A stretch of 5,236 nt of DNA from Acidobacteriaceae bacterium. GTDB taxonomy: Bacteria > Acidobacteriota > Terriglobia > Terriglobales > Acidobacteriaceae. Shown here in pieces: positions 1 through 5,236 of this stretch. The notes under the pieces were generated by a model. It was not told the origin of the DNA, did no database searches, and saw nothing but the letters and a program-made list of their open reading frames with translations. The position numbers were made by a program, and so were the translations under genes. The stretch spans positions 1-5,236 of the forward strand of contig PKYX01000067.1 in assembly GCA_003132825.1 (NCBI GenBank), written 5' to 3'. The number at the start of each line of letters is the position of its first letter. Positions within the stretch are counted from its first letter, which is position 1.

Positions 1-1425
1 CGGCAGCGCCTGGTCTCGGCTGCTCTCGAATACCTGAATGGCCTGGCTCCAGCCGCTCACGGTGATCTCGGACTGAGTCAGGACATCGCGGACGGCTACT
101 GGCGTGTGGCTGGCATTCAAGGCGTTCCCACCCAGCTTAATCTCGGCGAACCGGAGAAGGCTGAGGCGAGCCTGAAACAGGCGGACGAATTGACGGAAGC
201 AGTACTTGCGTCGCGGCCCCGGGACCGGCGGGCCTTGCTGCGCTCGGCGGGACTCGCCCAGGATCGCATGATCCTGGCACAGGAAGAGCACCGCGACGCG
301 GAAGCGTTGGTGCATGCAGGCCGGGCCGGCCAGCGCCTGGATGCGTTTCTGCGCTTAGGAGGTGTTACGGATGCAGAACGCGTCCAAGTTGCCGGTGAGT
401 ACGGAAACATCGCTCTGGCTCACCTCAATCTGCACATGTACGCGGAGGCGGTTCGCTATGCGCAACGAACGGTAGAACTCATCCGCCCGGTACCGTCTGC
501 TCAATATCTGGTGGCCCAGGGGCTGAGTTTGCTAGCCAACGCACTGCGGTATCAGGGCGATTTGGAAGGGGCTCTTCAAGCCATCGAGGAAGCGAGAAAA
601 ATTACAGAGCAGGCCGTATATTCGGACCCAACCCAGCGCATGATAGATGAGTACGGGATATTCCTGCGCCAGGGTTTGATTCTCGGAGAGGACGGCGATG
701 TCAATCTGTCCCGGCCCACAGACGCCATCGAGCCTCTCCAAAAAGCCTTTCGCACCACCGAGGAGTTCGCCGGCAAGGACCGTAGCGATGCCGTCAGCCG
801 CATGCGTGTCGCCTACTCAGGAATTGCGCTGGGCAACATCCTGCGCCAGCGAGATCCACGGGGAGCGCTTGCCGTGTATGACCTGGCCCTGCGACGGGTT
901 GGCGAGATTCGGAACAATCTGCCTGCGAGGCGCTCGCAGGCGGCGCTGTTGGCGAGTTCTTCCTATGCACTGCTACGCTTGCATCGCCCCACCGAAGCCA
1001 GTCGCCGGCTGGAGACGGCGTTATCCATTCTTCACGAGACGAAAGATTATCCCGCGGAACGAATCAAGCTCGACAGTGACGCGTACGTCGTTTCCTGTGC
1101 CTGGGCGGATTATGAAGCGGCAGAAGGAAGTCTTGATCGTGCGGTCGAGCTCTACGAGCAATTGCTGGATCGAGTCATGGCAGCCAACCCGCAAGAATTC
1201 GATGACCTGCGAGACGCGCCCAAACTCTCCCACCTGTATGAAAGAGTTGCCCGTATTTACCGGCGGACTAACGCGACCGCGAAGGCCAAGGCCATCGAAG
1301 CACGGCGCTTAGACCTCTGGCGCCGTTGGGATAAGAAACTGCCCCGTAACACCTTTATCCGCCGGGAACTTGAAACCGCCAGCCTGGGCTCCAGCCCGCA
1401 GCACCTGACATCTTCGGTCGACTGA
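1..1425 (+). CDS. C-terminal part of a TPR-containing protein, probably the sensor tail of an acidobacterial Ser/Thr protein kinase (5' partial)
   Basis: The frame is open from the first base and ends at TGA 1423-1425, giving 474 visible residues. A GTG at 106 could be called as a start, but in-frame coding of the same character continues upstream (for example LVSAALEYLNGLA at residues 4-16), so the true start lies outside the window. The product is almost wholly alpha-helical with TPR-like helix pairs: residues about 134-161, 175-205 (the clearest, with ALRYQGDLEGAL), 264-303, 321-348 and 366-396. The opening segment (ALEYLNGLA, then a GYWRVAGIQG stretch) and the basic end (LWRRWDKKLPRN) resemble the tails of the expanded PknB-like kinases of Acidobacteriota, in which an N-terminal cytoplasmic kinase domain and a membrane helix precede periplasmic or cytoplasmic TPRs. 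That is family knowledge. No kinase motif is visible here, so a kinase domain is inferred. The alternative is a stand-alone TPR or adenylate-cyclase-type regulator. The TPRs probably bind a protein partner that is not identifiable here. Confidence 0.8.
   Translation, partial: RQRLVSAALEYLNGLAPAAHGDLGLSQDIADGYWRVAGIQGVPTQLNLGEPEKAEASLKQADELTEAVLASRPRDRRALLRSAGLAQDRMILAQEEHRDAEALVHAGRAGQRLDAFLRLGGVTDAERVQVAGEYGNIALAHLNLHMYAEAVRYAQRTVELIRPVPSAQYLVAQGLSLLANALRYQGDLEGALQAIEEARKITEQAVYSDPTQRMIDEYGIFLRQGLILGEDGDVNLSRPTDAIEPLQKAFRTTEEFAGKDRSDAVSRMRVAYSGIALGNILRQRDPRGALAVYDLALRRVGEIRNNLPARRSQAALLASSSYALLRLHRPTEASRRLETALSILHETKDYPAERIKLDSDAYVVSCAWADYEAAEGSLDRAVELYEQLLDRVMAANPQEFDDLRDAPKLSHLYERVARIYRRTNATAKAKAIEARRLDLWRRWDKKLPRNTFIRRELETASLGSSPQHLTSSVD
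921..941. repeat. Perfect 9-bp inverted repeat with 3-nt loop inside the TPR gene
   Basis: GCCTGCGAG (921-929) and CTCGCAGGC (933-941) are exact reverse complements separated by GCG. The element lies within codons for a PARRSQA stretch in a helical region. No T-tract follows, so it is not an intrinsic terminator. It could form a stable mRNA hairpin or be a chance product of GC-rich codons. Confidence 0.6.
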
Positions 1426-1545
1426 CCCAATCCGCACGGAAAGATTCAGCAAGTACCGGTTTTTCGCCTGTCGTCTTTTGCCCTCCGTTTGCGATATCCA
1501 AATAGAAGACTTTGTGAATCAGCCCATCGTTTGGGGAGAATCCCG
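1426..1545. other. Intergenic gap between the TPR gene and the RCC1-repeat gene
   Basis: This 120-bp stretch is AT-richer than its flanks, with short T and A runs around 1460-1510. I find no GC-rich hairpin followed by a T-run, so no intrinsic terminator is supported for the upstream gene. The best sigma70-like pair I can find is TTGCCC (1478-1483) and AATAGA (1501-1506) with a 17-bp spacer, which is too weak to call. The spacing permits either read-through from the upstream gene or a separate promoter for the downstream one. Confidence 0.5.
1533..1539 (+). promoter_or_regulatory. Ribosome binding site for the RCC1-repeat gene
   Basis: GGGGAGA lies six bases before the ATG at 1546 and is a good purine-rich Shine-Dalgarno match. 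It fixes this ATG as the start, together with the typical signal peptide that begins there. The in-frame ATG at 1576 falls inside the hydrophobic core of the signal peptide and is an unlikely alternative. Confidence 0.75.
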
Positions 1546-1620
1546 ATGAAACCACGCCTTGTTACTTCGTCCGCGATGATCGCAGCCCTGCTTACGTTAT
1601 GCGTGTTCAGCGCCAGTGCC
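1546..1620 (+). other. Sec signal peptide coding segment
   Basis: It encodes residues 1-25: a short basic start (K2, R4), a hydrophobic stretch with AALLTLCVF, and a small-residue end SASA. Predicted signal peptidase I cleavage is after Ala25, leaving Gln26 as the mature N-terminus. The Cys in the hydrophobic core does not fit a lipobox. Export to the periplasm or beyond explains the many paired cysteines downstream. Confidence 0.85.
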
Positions 1621-4600
1621 CAAATCACGCTGCCGCCGCAGCCCATCAGAATATTGCCTGCGAACCCGGTGGTCAGCCCGGGGCAAACGGAGCTGTTTAC
1701 AGCGCTTAGCGTCATCCCGCTCACCTTCGGGACCGTGAGCACTATATCGGCCGGCGAGGAGCACACGTGTGCTTTGATTCCCAATGGCACGGTGCAATGT
1801 TGGGGCCTGAACGGTAATGGCGAGCTGGGCAACGGGACGACCTCGGACTCCTCTACTCCTGTAACCGTGAACGGTTTGACCGGGGCCACGGCCGTTGGCG
1901 CCGGTGGCGGTCACAGTTGCGCGCTGCTAAACAACGGGACGGTGGAGTGCTGGGGCGCGAATGGCTGGGGGCAGCTTGGCAACGGTGCCAGGGCCGACTC
2001 CTATGTGCCGGTAGCGGTTATCGGCCTGACCGGGGTAACGGCCATTGTCGCGGGGTATGAAGATACTTGCGCCCTGCTGGCTGATGGGTCGGTGCAATGC
2101 TGGGGAAGCAACGCAAACTCTCACACGCCGGTGCCGGCTCCGGGAGTAGGGGGGGGCGTCCTGACGGGAGCCATAGCCATTGCCGGTGGCGCCGGCCAGG
2201 GTGGACTCGGCGGCGGGCACATGTGCGCGCTTATCTCCGACGGGACGGTGGATTGCTGGGGCGATAACACTTATGGCCAGTTGGGTAATTACGGGGCGGG
2301 TCCCTTCCAAGTGCAAAACCTGAGCGGCGCAATTGCCATCGCGGCTGGAGACGCCCATAGCTGCGCCCTGCTTTCCGACGGGACGGTGGAATGCTGGGGA
2401 TGGAATTCCTGGGGCCAGCTCGGCAATGGGACGACCACCGACAGCTCATCGCCGCAACCGGTGGTAGGGATGACAGGCAGAGCCATCGGCATCACCGCTG
2501 GGTACGGTCAAACCTGCGCTCTGATTGACAATGGGACAGTGAATTGTTGGGGCAGTGATTCCTCCGGCGAGCTCGGCAACGGCACCACGACTCCCGCGCC
2601 CGCCGCCACCACCACGCCGCAGATCGTGAACGGTTTGAGCGGGGCGACGGCAATTGCGGCGGGAGGTTCTCACTCCTGCGCACTCCTGGTTGACGGGAGC
2701 GTCGAGTGCTGGGGCGATAACTTCGACGGCCAGCTGGGAAATGGCAGTGCCACAGGCTCCAATCTGCCGGTAACGGTAGCAGTGAATAATCTCGCCGCGC
2801 AGGGAGCGGTCCATCTTGGCATCGGTGAGTACGCGTCCCACACCTGCGCGCTATTAGCGAATGGAACGGCCGAGTGCTGGGGAGCAAACGGGGGGGACCA
2901 ACTCGGTAATGGCAACCCACCCACCCAATCCTCCACTCCGGTGGCCATGACGGTTCTCAGCGGAATCAAGTCGCTCGCCACCGGCGGCGTTCGAACCTGC
3001 GCTCTAACTGCCGACGGCATTGGATGGTGCTGGGGACTCGAGTCCTACGGTGAGCTTGGCATCGGAAACCCTAACGGTTCCCCCACTCCTGCTCCGCTCA
3101 CCCAGCCGCAGAACGTGAAGTACATTTCTGCCGGCGGCGGATTCACCTGCGTGCTGGCCTCAGATGGCACGGTTTGGTGCGCGGGGGCGAATGACCAGGG
3201 CGAGTTGGGCGTCGGAGAAGTGGGCGTCGGAGGCAACGGCAACTCCACGGTTCCGGAAGAAGTAAGGTACTCGACTGGAATGGTCTTGAGCGGCGTAAAA
3301 GCCATTGCCACGGGGGCTGACCATGCGTGCGCGCTAATTGCCGACGGAACGGTGCAATGCTGGGGTGCAAATTTCCTCGGCCAGTTGGGCACCGGCGTCG
3401 CCCCCGGGCCGGGCGTCCCTGTACCGATGCCGGTGTTAGGTTTGAGCGGAGCCACCGCGATTTTCGCCGGCGGTGAGTACACTTGCGTTCGGCAGGCCAA
3501 TGGATCGGTTTTGTGCTGGGGCTGGAACGCTGTCGGTCAGCTGGGTGACGGCGTTCCCGACGACAGCACTACACCGGTGCAGGTTCTGCTCCCCACTCCG
3601 GCCGCGGCGATAACGGCCGGTGAACAGGATGCTTGTGCGGTGGCCGCCGATGGGACCACCGAATGCTGGGGCTACAACGGGGCGGGTCAATTGGGCAACG
3701 GGACGACCGCAAACTCCTCCACGCCGGTACCGGTTCAGGGGCTAACCGGGACAGTCGCCCTCACCATAGGAGACCACACGTGTGCGTTGTCTTACAACGG
3801 AGGCGTCGAGTGCTGGGGCTATGGTTTCTATGGACAACTTGGCAACGGGTCCACGAGCGACCAGCACACGCCGGTGGCCACCAATCCGCTGGTGACGCCT
3901 GTCGTGTGGACCAGCACCCTGCCCGAGATAGCAGCCATTGATCCAGCCAGCGGGCTGGCGACGGCTGGTTCGAGCAACGGAACCACCACCATCACCGCCA
4001 CCTACGGCGCCCGAAGCGCGAGCACCAGCTTAACCGTGGCTTTGCCTACGCCGGTGATCACCTGGCCCACGCCTGCGGCTATCACCTACGGGACCGGGTT
4101 GAGCAGCGCCCAATTGAGCGCGACTGCCGACGTGCCGGGAGGGTTCGCCTACACTCCGCTGTCCGGCACTGTGCTCCCCGCCGGGCTGCAAACCCTTTCG
4201 CTGACGTTTACACCGACGGATACGTCGGACTATGCGACGGCCACCGCCACGGTGAATTTGTCGGTGCTGGCGGCCACGCCGGCGGTGACCGTTACCGGCG
4301 GCAACTTTACCTACGACGGCACGCAGCATGCGGCCACGGCAGCGGCGACCGGAGTTAATAACGCCCCGGTTGCGGGTACATTCAGCTTTGTCTACACGCC
4401 ACCGGGGAACGCGACTGCGCCATCGGCCGCGGGCAGCTACCCAGTAACGGCAAACTTCATCAGCGGCGATACCAACTACAGCAACAACAGCGGCGTCGGC
4501 TCGATCAGCATCGCCAAGGTCGGCAGCGCGACCTCGATCACCTCGAACTCGCCGAATCCCGCGCTACCCGGGCAGATGGTCACGGTCTCATTCCAAGTGA

Positions 4601-5236
4601 CGGGAGCGACTGTGCCCACGGGCACAGTCACGGTGACGGCCAGCACGTCGGAAACATGCAGCGCAGCGCTGAACGCCGGCACGGGCAGTTGCGGCATTGC
4701 ATTCGCTACTACCGGCACAAGGACGCTGACGGCGGTGTATTCAGGCGACCCCAACTTCAACGGAAGCTCCTCCCGTGTGGTCGGGCAATCGGTCACTGGA
4801 CCGATCGCTAGCGTATCGCCCACGAGCGTCAACTTCAACACGGTGTATTCAGGAAGCATCACCACCAAGAGCATCACCTTGACCAATTCCGGAACCACTG
4901 CCATGACAGTCACCGGTCCGATCCTTTCCATTGTCAAGGGGGGGGATTCCGACGAGTTTGTGGAAGTCAACCTGTGCCCGAAGTCTTTGGCGGCGGGCAA
5001 GAGCTGTACGATCACGGTTGCTTTTGTCGCGGGTCCGTACTACACGGCGCAGACCGCAACTTTGACGGTGATGGACAACGCGCTCGGCACTCCGCAGACG
5101 GTGATGTTGACCGCGCTCGTGATCAACCCTCAGGCGAGTCTTAGCGCGACCAGCCTGAGCTTCGGCACGCAGACCGTGAACCTCAGCGCGACCAAGACAG
5201 TGACCCTCAAAAATACCGGCACCACAGCACTCACAC
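1546..5236 (+). CDS. Secreted giant RCC1-repeat / Ig-like / ASH-domain protein (3' partial)
   Basis: One frame runs without a stop from ATG 1546 to the window end, giving at least 1230 residues. Residues 1-25 are a Sec signal peptide (basic MKPR, hydrophobic core, SASA before Gln26), so the protein is exported. No lipobox is present, because LTLC has Leu before Cys. Domains in order: a half-Big_2-like segment (about 33-54), 14 RCC1-type repeats (about 64-779) with cores such as HTCALxxDGTVxCWG and GQLGNGT, a second Big_2-like half (about 784-832, VVWTS then IDPASGLATA), two MBG-like domains (about 836-991), a Big_3_5-type Ig domain (about 994-1083, with PTGTVTV and VYSGDPNF), an ASH/Hydin-type domain (about 1086-1193), and the start of another (from about 1195). 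Classical RCC1 propellers bind proteins or membranes. Here the likely role is extracellular binding or a cell-surface display stalk, but ligand and anchor are unknown. No catalytic motif is visible. The C-terminus, including any sorting or secretion tag, lies beyond the window. Confidence 0.9.
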   Translation, partial: MKPRLVTSSAMIAALLTLCVFSASAQITLPPQPIRILPANPVVSPGQTELFTALSVIPLTFGTVSTISAGEEHTCALIPNGTVQCWGLNGNGELGNGTTSDSSTPVTVNGLTGATAVGAGGGHSCALLNNGTVECWGANGWGQLGNGARADSYVPVAVIGLTGVTAIVAGYEDTCALLADGSVQCWGSNANSHTPVPAPGVGGGVLTGAIAIAGGAGQGGLGGGHMCALISDGTVDCWGDNTYGQLGNYGAGPFQVQNLSGAIAIAAGDAHSCALLSDGTVECWGWNSWGQLGNGTTTDSSSPQPVVGMTGRAIGITAGYGQTCALIDNGTVNCWGSDSSGELGNGTTTPAPAATTTPQIVNGLSGATAIAAGGSHSCALLVDGSVECWGDNFDGQLGNGSATGSNLPVTVAVNNLAAQGAVHLGIGEYASHTCALLANGTAECWGANGGDQLGNGNPPTQSSTPVAMTVLSGIKSLATGGVRTCALTADGIGWCWGLESYGELGIGNPNGSPTPAPLTQPQNVKYISAGGGFTCVLASDGTVWCAGANDQGELGVGEVGVGGNGNSTVPEEVRYSTGMVLSGVKAIATGADHACALIADGTVQCWGANFLGQLGTGVAPGPGVPVPMPVLGLSGATAIFAGGEYTCVRQANGSVLCWGWNAVGQLGDGVPDDSTTPVQVLLPTPAAAITAGEQDACAVAADGTTECWGYNGAGQLGNGTTANSSTPVPVQGLTGTVALTIGDHTCALSYNGGVECWGYGFYGQLGNGSTSDQHTPVATNPLVTPVVWTSTLPEIAAIDPASGLATAGSSNGTTTITATYGARSASTSLTVALPTPVITWPTPAAITYGTGLSSAQLSATADVPGGFAYTPLSGTVLPAGLQTLSLTFTPTDTSDYATATATVNLSVLAATPAVTVTGGNFTYDGTQHAATAAATGVNNAPVAGTFSFVYTPPGNATAPSAAGSYPVTANFISGDTNYSNNSGVGSISIAKVGSATSITSNSPNPALPGQMVTVSFQVTGATVPTGTVTVTASTSETCSAALNAGTGSCGIAFATTGTRTLTAVYSGDPNFNGSSSRVVGQSVTGPIASVSPTSVNFNTVYSGSITTKSITLTNSGTTAMTVTGPILSIVKGGDSDEFVEVNLCPKSLAAGKSCTITVAFVAGPYYTAQTATLTVMDNALGTPQTVMLTALVINPQASLSATSLSFGTQTVNLSATKTVTLKNTGTTALT
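1642..1707 (+). other. N-terminal half of a Big_2-like Ig domain
   Basis: Residues 33-54 contain ILPANPVVSPGQTELFTAL, which fits the opening strands of bacterial Ig-like group 2 domains (pattern: I-x-P-x-x-P-x-V-x-x-G-Q-T-x-x-F-T-A). The expected middle and end of the fold do not follow directly. RCC1 repeats begin about ten residues later, and the missing half seems to appear after the repeats at 3895-4041. Confidence 0.55.
2149..2156 (+). repeat. G8 homopolymer tract in RCC1 unit 3
   Basis: Eight consecutive G bases lie in the codons for a PGVGGGV stretch, just after the shortened unit 3. By direct reading, loss of one G would bring TGA 2162-2164 into frame. Gain of one G would lead to TAA 2265-2267. 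A slippage event in either direction therefore truncates the protein early. Confidence 0.8.
3205..3234 (+). repeat. Two-copy 15-bp tandem duplication in RCC1 unit 10
   Basis: TTGGGCGTCGGAGAA (3205-3219) is followed directly by GTGGGCGTCGGAGGC (3220-3234). Twelve of 15 positions match, with the 11-mer TGGGCGTCGGA exact in both. The result is a GVGEVGVGG loop where other units have LGNGT. It accounts for part of the extra length between units 10 and 11 (60 residues instead of about 50). Confidence 0.7.
3895..4041 (+). other. C-terminal half of a Big_2-like Ig domain
   Basis: Residues 784-832 read VVWTSTLPEIAAIDPASGLA, then a TTTITATYG strand and STSLTVA. This matches the second half of bacterial Ig-like group 2 domains (VTWTSSNPxVAxIDxxTGLATA, then TxITATY). 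The domain's opening strands are not found immediately upstream, where RCC1 unit 14 ends. They are present before unit 1 at 1642-1707. Confidence 0.7.
4051..4518 (+). other. Two MBG-like all-beta domains
   Basis: The first copy (residues about 836-908) runs from ITWPTPAAITYGTGLSSAQL through a TFTPTDTSDYATATATVNL strand. The second (about 911-991) has VTGGNFTYDGTQHAA and ends GDTNYSNNSG then SISIAK. Both fit the MBG/YDG-like beta-sandwich families common in large bacterial surface proteins, where they act as spacers. No cysteines and no catalytic residues are seen. The exact Pfam family is uncertain. Confidence 0.6.
4525..4794 (+). other. Big_3_5-type Ig-like domain
   Basis: Residues about 994-1083 begin SATSITSNSPNPALPGQMV, continue with PTGTVTV, have two cysteines (SETCSAAL and GSCGIAF) and end with LTAVYSGDPNFNGSSS. 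This is the standard order for the Ig-like 3/5 repeats of bacterial surface proteins. The cysteine pair fits a within-domain disulfide in an exported protein. The role is structural spacing. Confidence 0.75.
4608..4629. repeat. Perfect 10-bp inverted repeat with 2-nt centre inside the Ig-like domain
   Basis: GACTGTGCCC (4608-4617) and GGGCACAGTC (4620-4629) are exact reverse complements separated by AC. It lies in the codons for the conserved ATVPTGTVT segment, whose near-palindromic residue order (TV-PTG-TV) may by itself produce the symmetry. No T-run follows, so it is not a terminator. Confidence 0.6.
4801..5236 (+). other. ASH/Hydin-type (choice-of-anchor D-like) domain and start of a second copy
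   Basis: The first copy (residues about 1086-1193) has SPTSVNFNTVYSGS, a KSITLTNSGTTAMTV strand pair, then LCPKSLAAGKSCTITVAF and a closing strand ending in VMLTALVI. A second copy starts at about residue 1195 (LSATSLSFGTQTV, then TVTLKNTGTTALT) and is cut by the window end. These beta-sandwich domains occur in tandem near the C-terminal part of many large exported bacterial proteins. The Cys pair in copy one is typical of the exported versions. More copies are likely beyond the edge. Confidence 0.75.
4938..4945 (+). repeat. G8 homopolymer tract in the ASH domain
   Basis: Eight consecutive G bases encode the VKGGD stretch of the first ASH-type domain. It is the second G8 tract in this gene, and a G7 run also occurs at 2890-2896 in RCC1 unit 8. 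The frame is intact on both sides in this sequence. Confidence 0.75.

Larger units (their letters stand above)
1735..3882 (+). repeat. Fourteen tandem RCC1-type repeats
   Basis: Each unit of about 50 residues reads SAGxxHTCALxxDGTVxCWGxNxx, then GQLGNGT, then TPVxVxGLxGATAI. The Cys before the WG position falls at residues 85, 135, 185, 237, 283, 334, 388, 444, 495, 545, 605, 657, 707 and 756, so spacings run from 46 to 60. All 14 units have the C-x9-C pair. Thirteen have CWG; unit 10 has CAG. Unit 3 lacks the GQLGNG segment. Classical RCC1 proteins fold as a seven-bladed beta-propeller, so 14 units are enough for two. The repeats are diverged at DNA level apart from a core around GGGACGGTG and TGCTGGGG, so this is an old protein repeat and not a recent DNA expansion. 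Confidence 0.9.

Noticed and set aside
698..1312. A 204-codon plus-strand frame overlapping the TPR gene
   Set aside because: It is an out-of-frame shadow of the TPR gene, with low-complexity Arg/Pro/Cys-rich composition and no recognisable family.
106..1425. GTG at 106 as the start of a complete 439-residue protein
   Set aside because: The same frame is open to the first base of the window, and the upstream 35 codons continue the same helical, family-like sequence. The gene is therefore 5' partial.
1478..1506. Possible sigma70 promoter TTGCCC-17-AATAGA before the RCC1-repeat gene
   Set aside because: Both boxes match the consensus poorly, so I cannot distinguish it from chance.
1579..1608. 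Lipoprotein signal (LTLC in the signal peptide)
   Set aside because: Leu at the position before Cys does not fit a lipobox, and a good signal peptidase I site (SASA before Gln26) follows.
1446..3500. Several overlapping minus-strand open frames antisense to the RCC1 repeats, some with recurring APALHRP- or FAPQHSTVP-like motifs
   Set aside because: Their internal repetition is the complement of the RCC1 repeat DNA. They have no family resemblance, and the plus frame has clear protein-level conservation.
1735..3882. Recent duplication of a seven-unit block (units 1-7 copied to 8-14)
   Set aside because: Units separated by seven are not visibly more alike than others. Local similarities, such as units 1 and 6 sharing GTGAACGGTTTGA, do not follow a seven-unit period.
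4476..5015. A 179-codon minus-strand open frame rich in Val and Leu
   Set aside because: It lies wholly antisense to recognisable Ig-like and ASH domains. The hydrophobic look comes from reading Thr/Ser/Asn-rich codons in reverse.

Overview
The window holds two plus-strand genes, both cut by the window edges, in a moderately GC-rich genome. The combination points to a soil-type bacterium, most likely Acidobacteriota (Terriglobia). It consists of the TPR-bearing tail of a large regulatory Ser/Thr kinase-like protein, followed by a very large secreted protein made of RCC1 repeats plus Ig-like and ASH domains. This assignment is an inference from protein style. No rRNA or other marker gene is present.

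Layout. Positions 1-1425 encode the last 474 residues of an alpha-helical TPR protein whose start lies upstream. Positions 1426-1545 are a 120-bp intergenic gap with no convincing terminator or promoter, but a good Shine-Dalgarno sequence at its end. From 1546 to the end of the window, one uninterrupted frame encodes at least 1230 residues of an exported modular protein. Its order is: Sec signal peptide (1-25), a short strand segment like the first half of a Big_2 Ig-like domain (about 33-54), fourteen RCC1-type repeats (about 64-779), a segment like the second half of a Big_2 domain (about 784-832), two MBG-like domains (about 836-991), a Big_3_5-type Ig-like domain (about 994-1083), an ASH/Hydin-type domain (about 1086-1193), and the start of a second ASH-type domain that runs off the edge.

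The main points of interest are in the second gene. The repeat number is exactly 14, or twice the seven blades of a classical RCC1 propeller. Every repeat carries a C-x9-C pair, and all cysteines of the mature part seen here fall into local pairs. The repeat array appears to be inserted inside an Ig-like domain. Two repeats are structurally aberrant, and each lies at or next to a local DNA irregularity (a G8 tract, and a 15-bp tandem duplication). Nothing suggests that the two genes act together beyond adjacency and shared orientation. I see no mobile element, CRISPR array, RNA gene or defence system.
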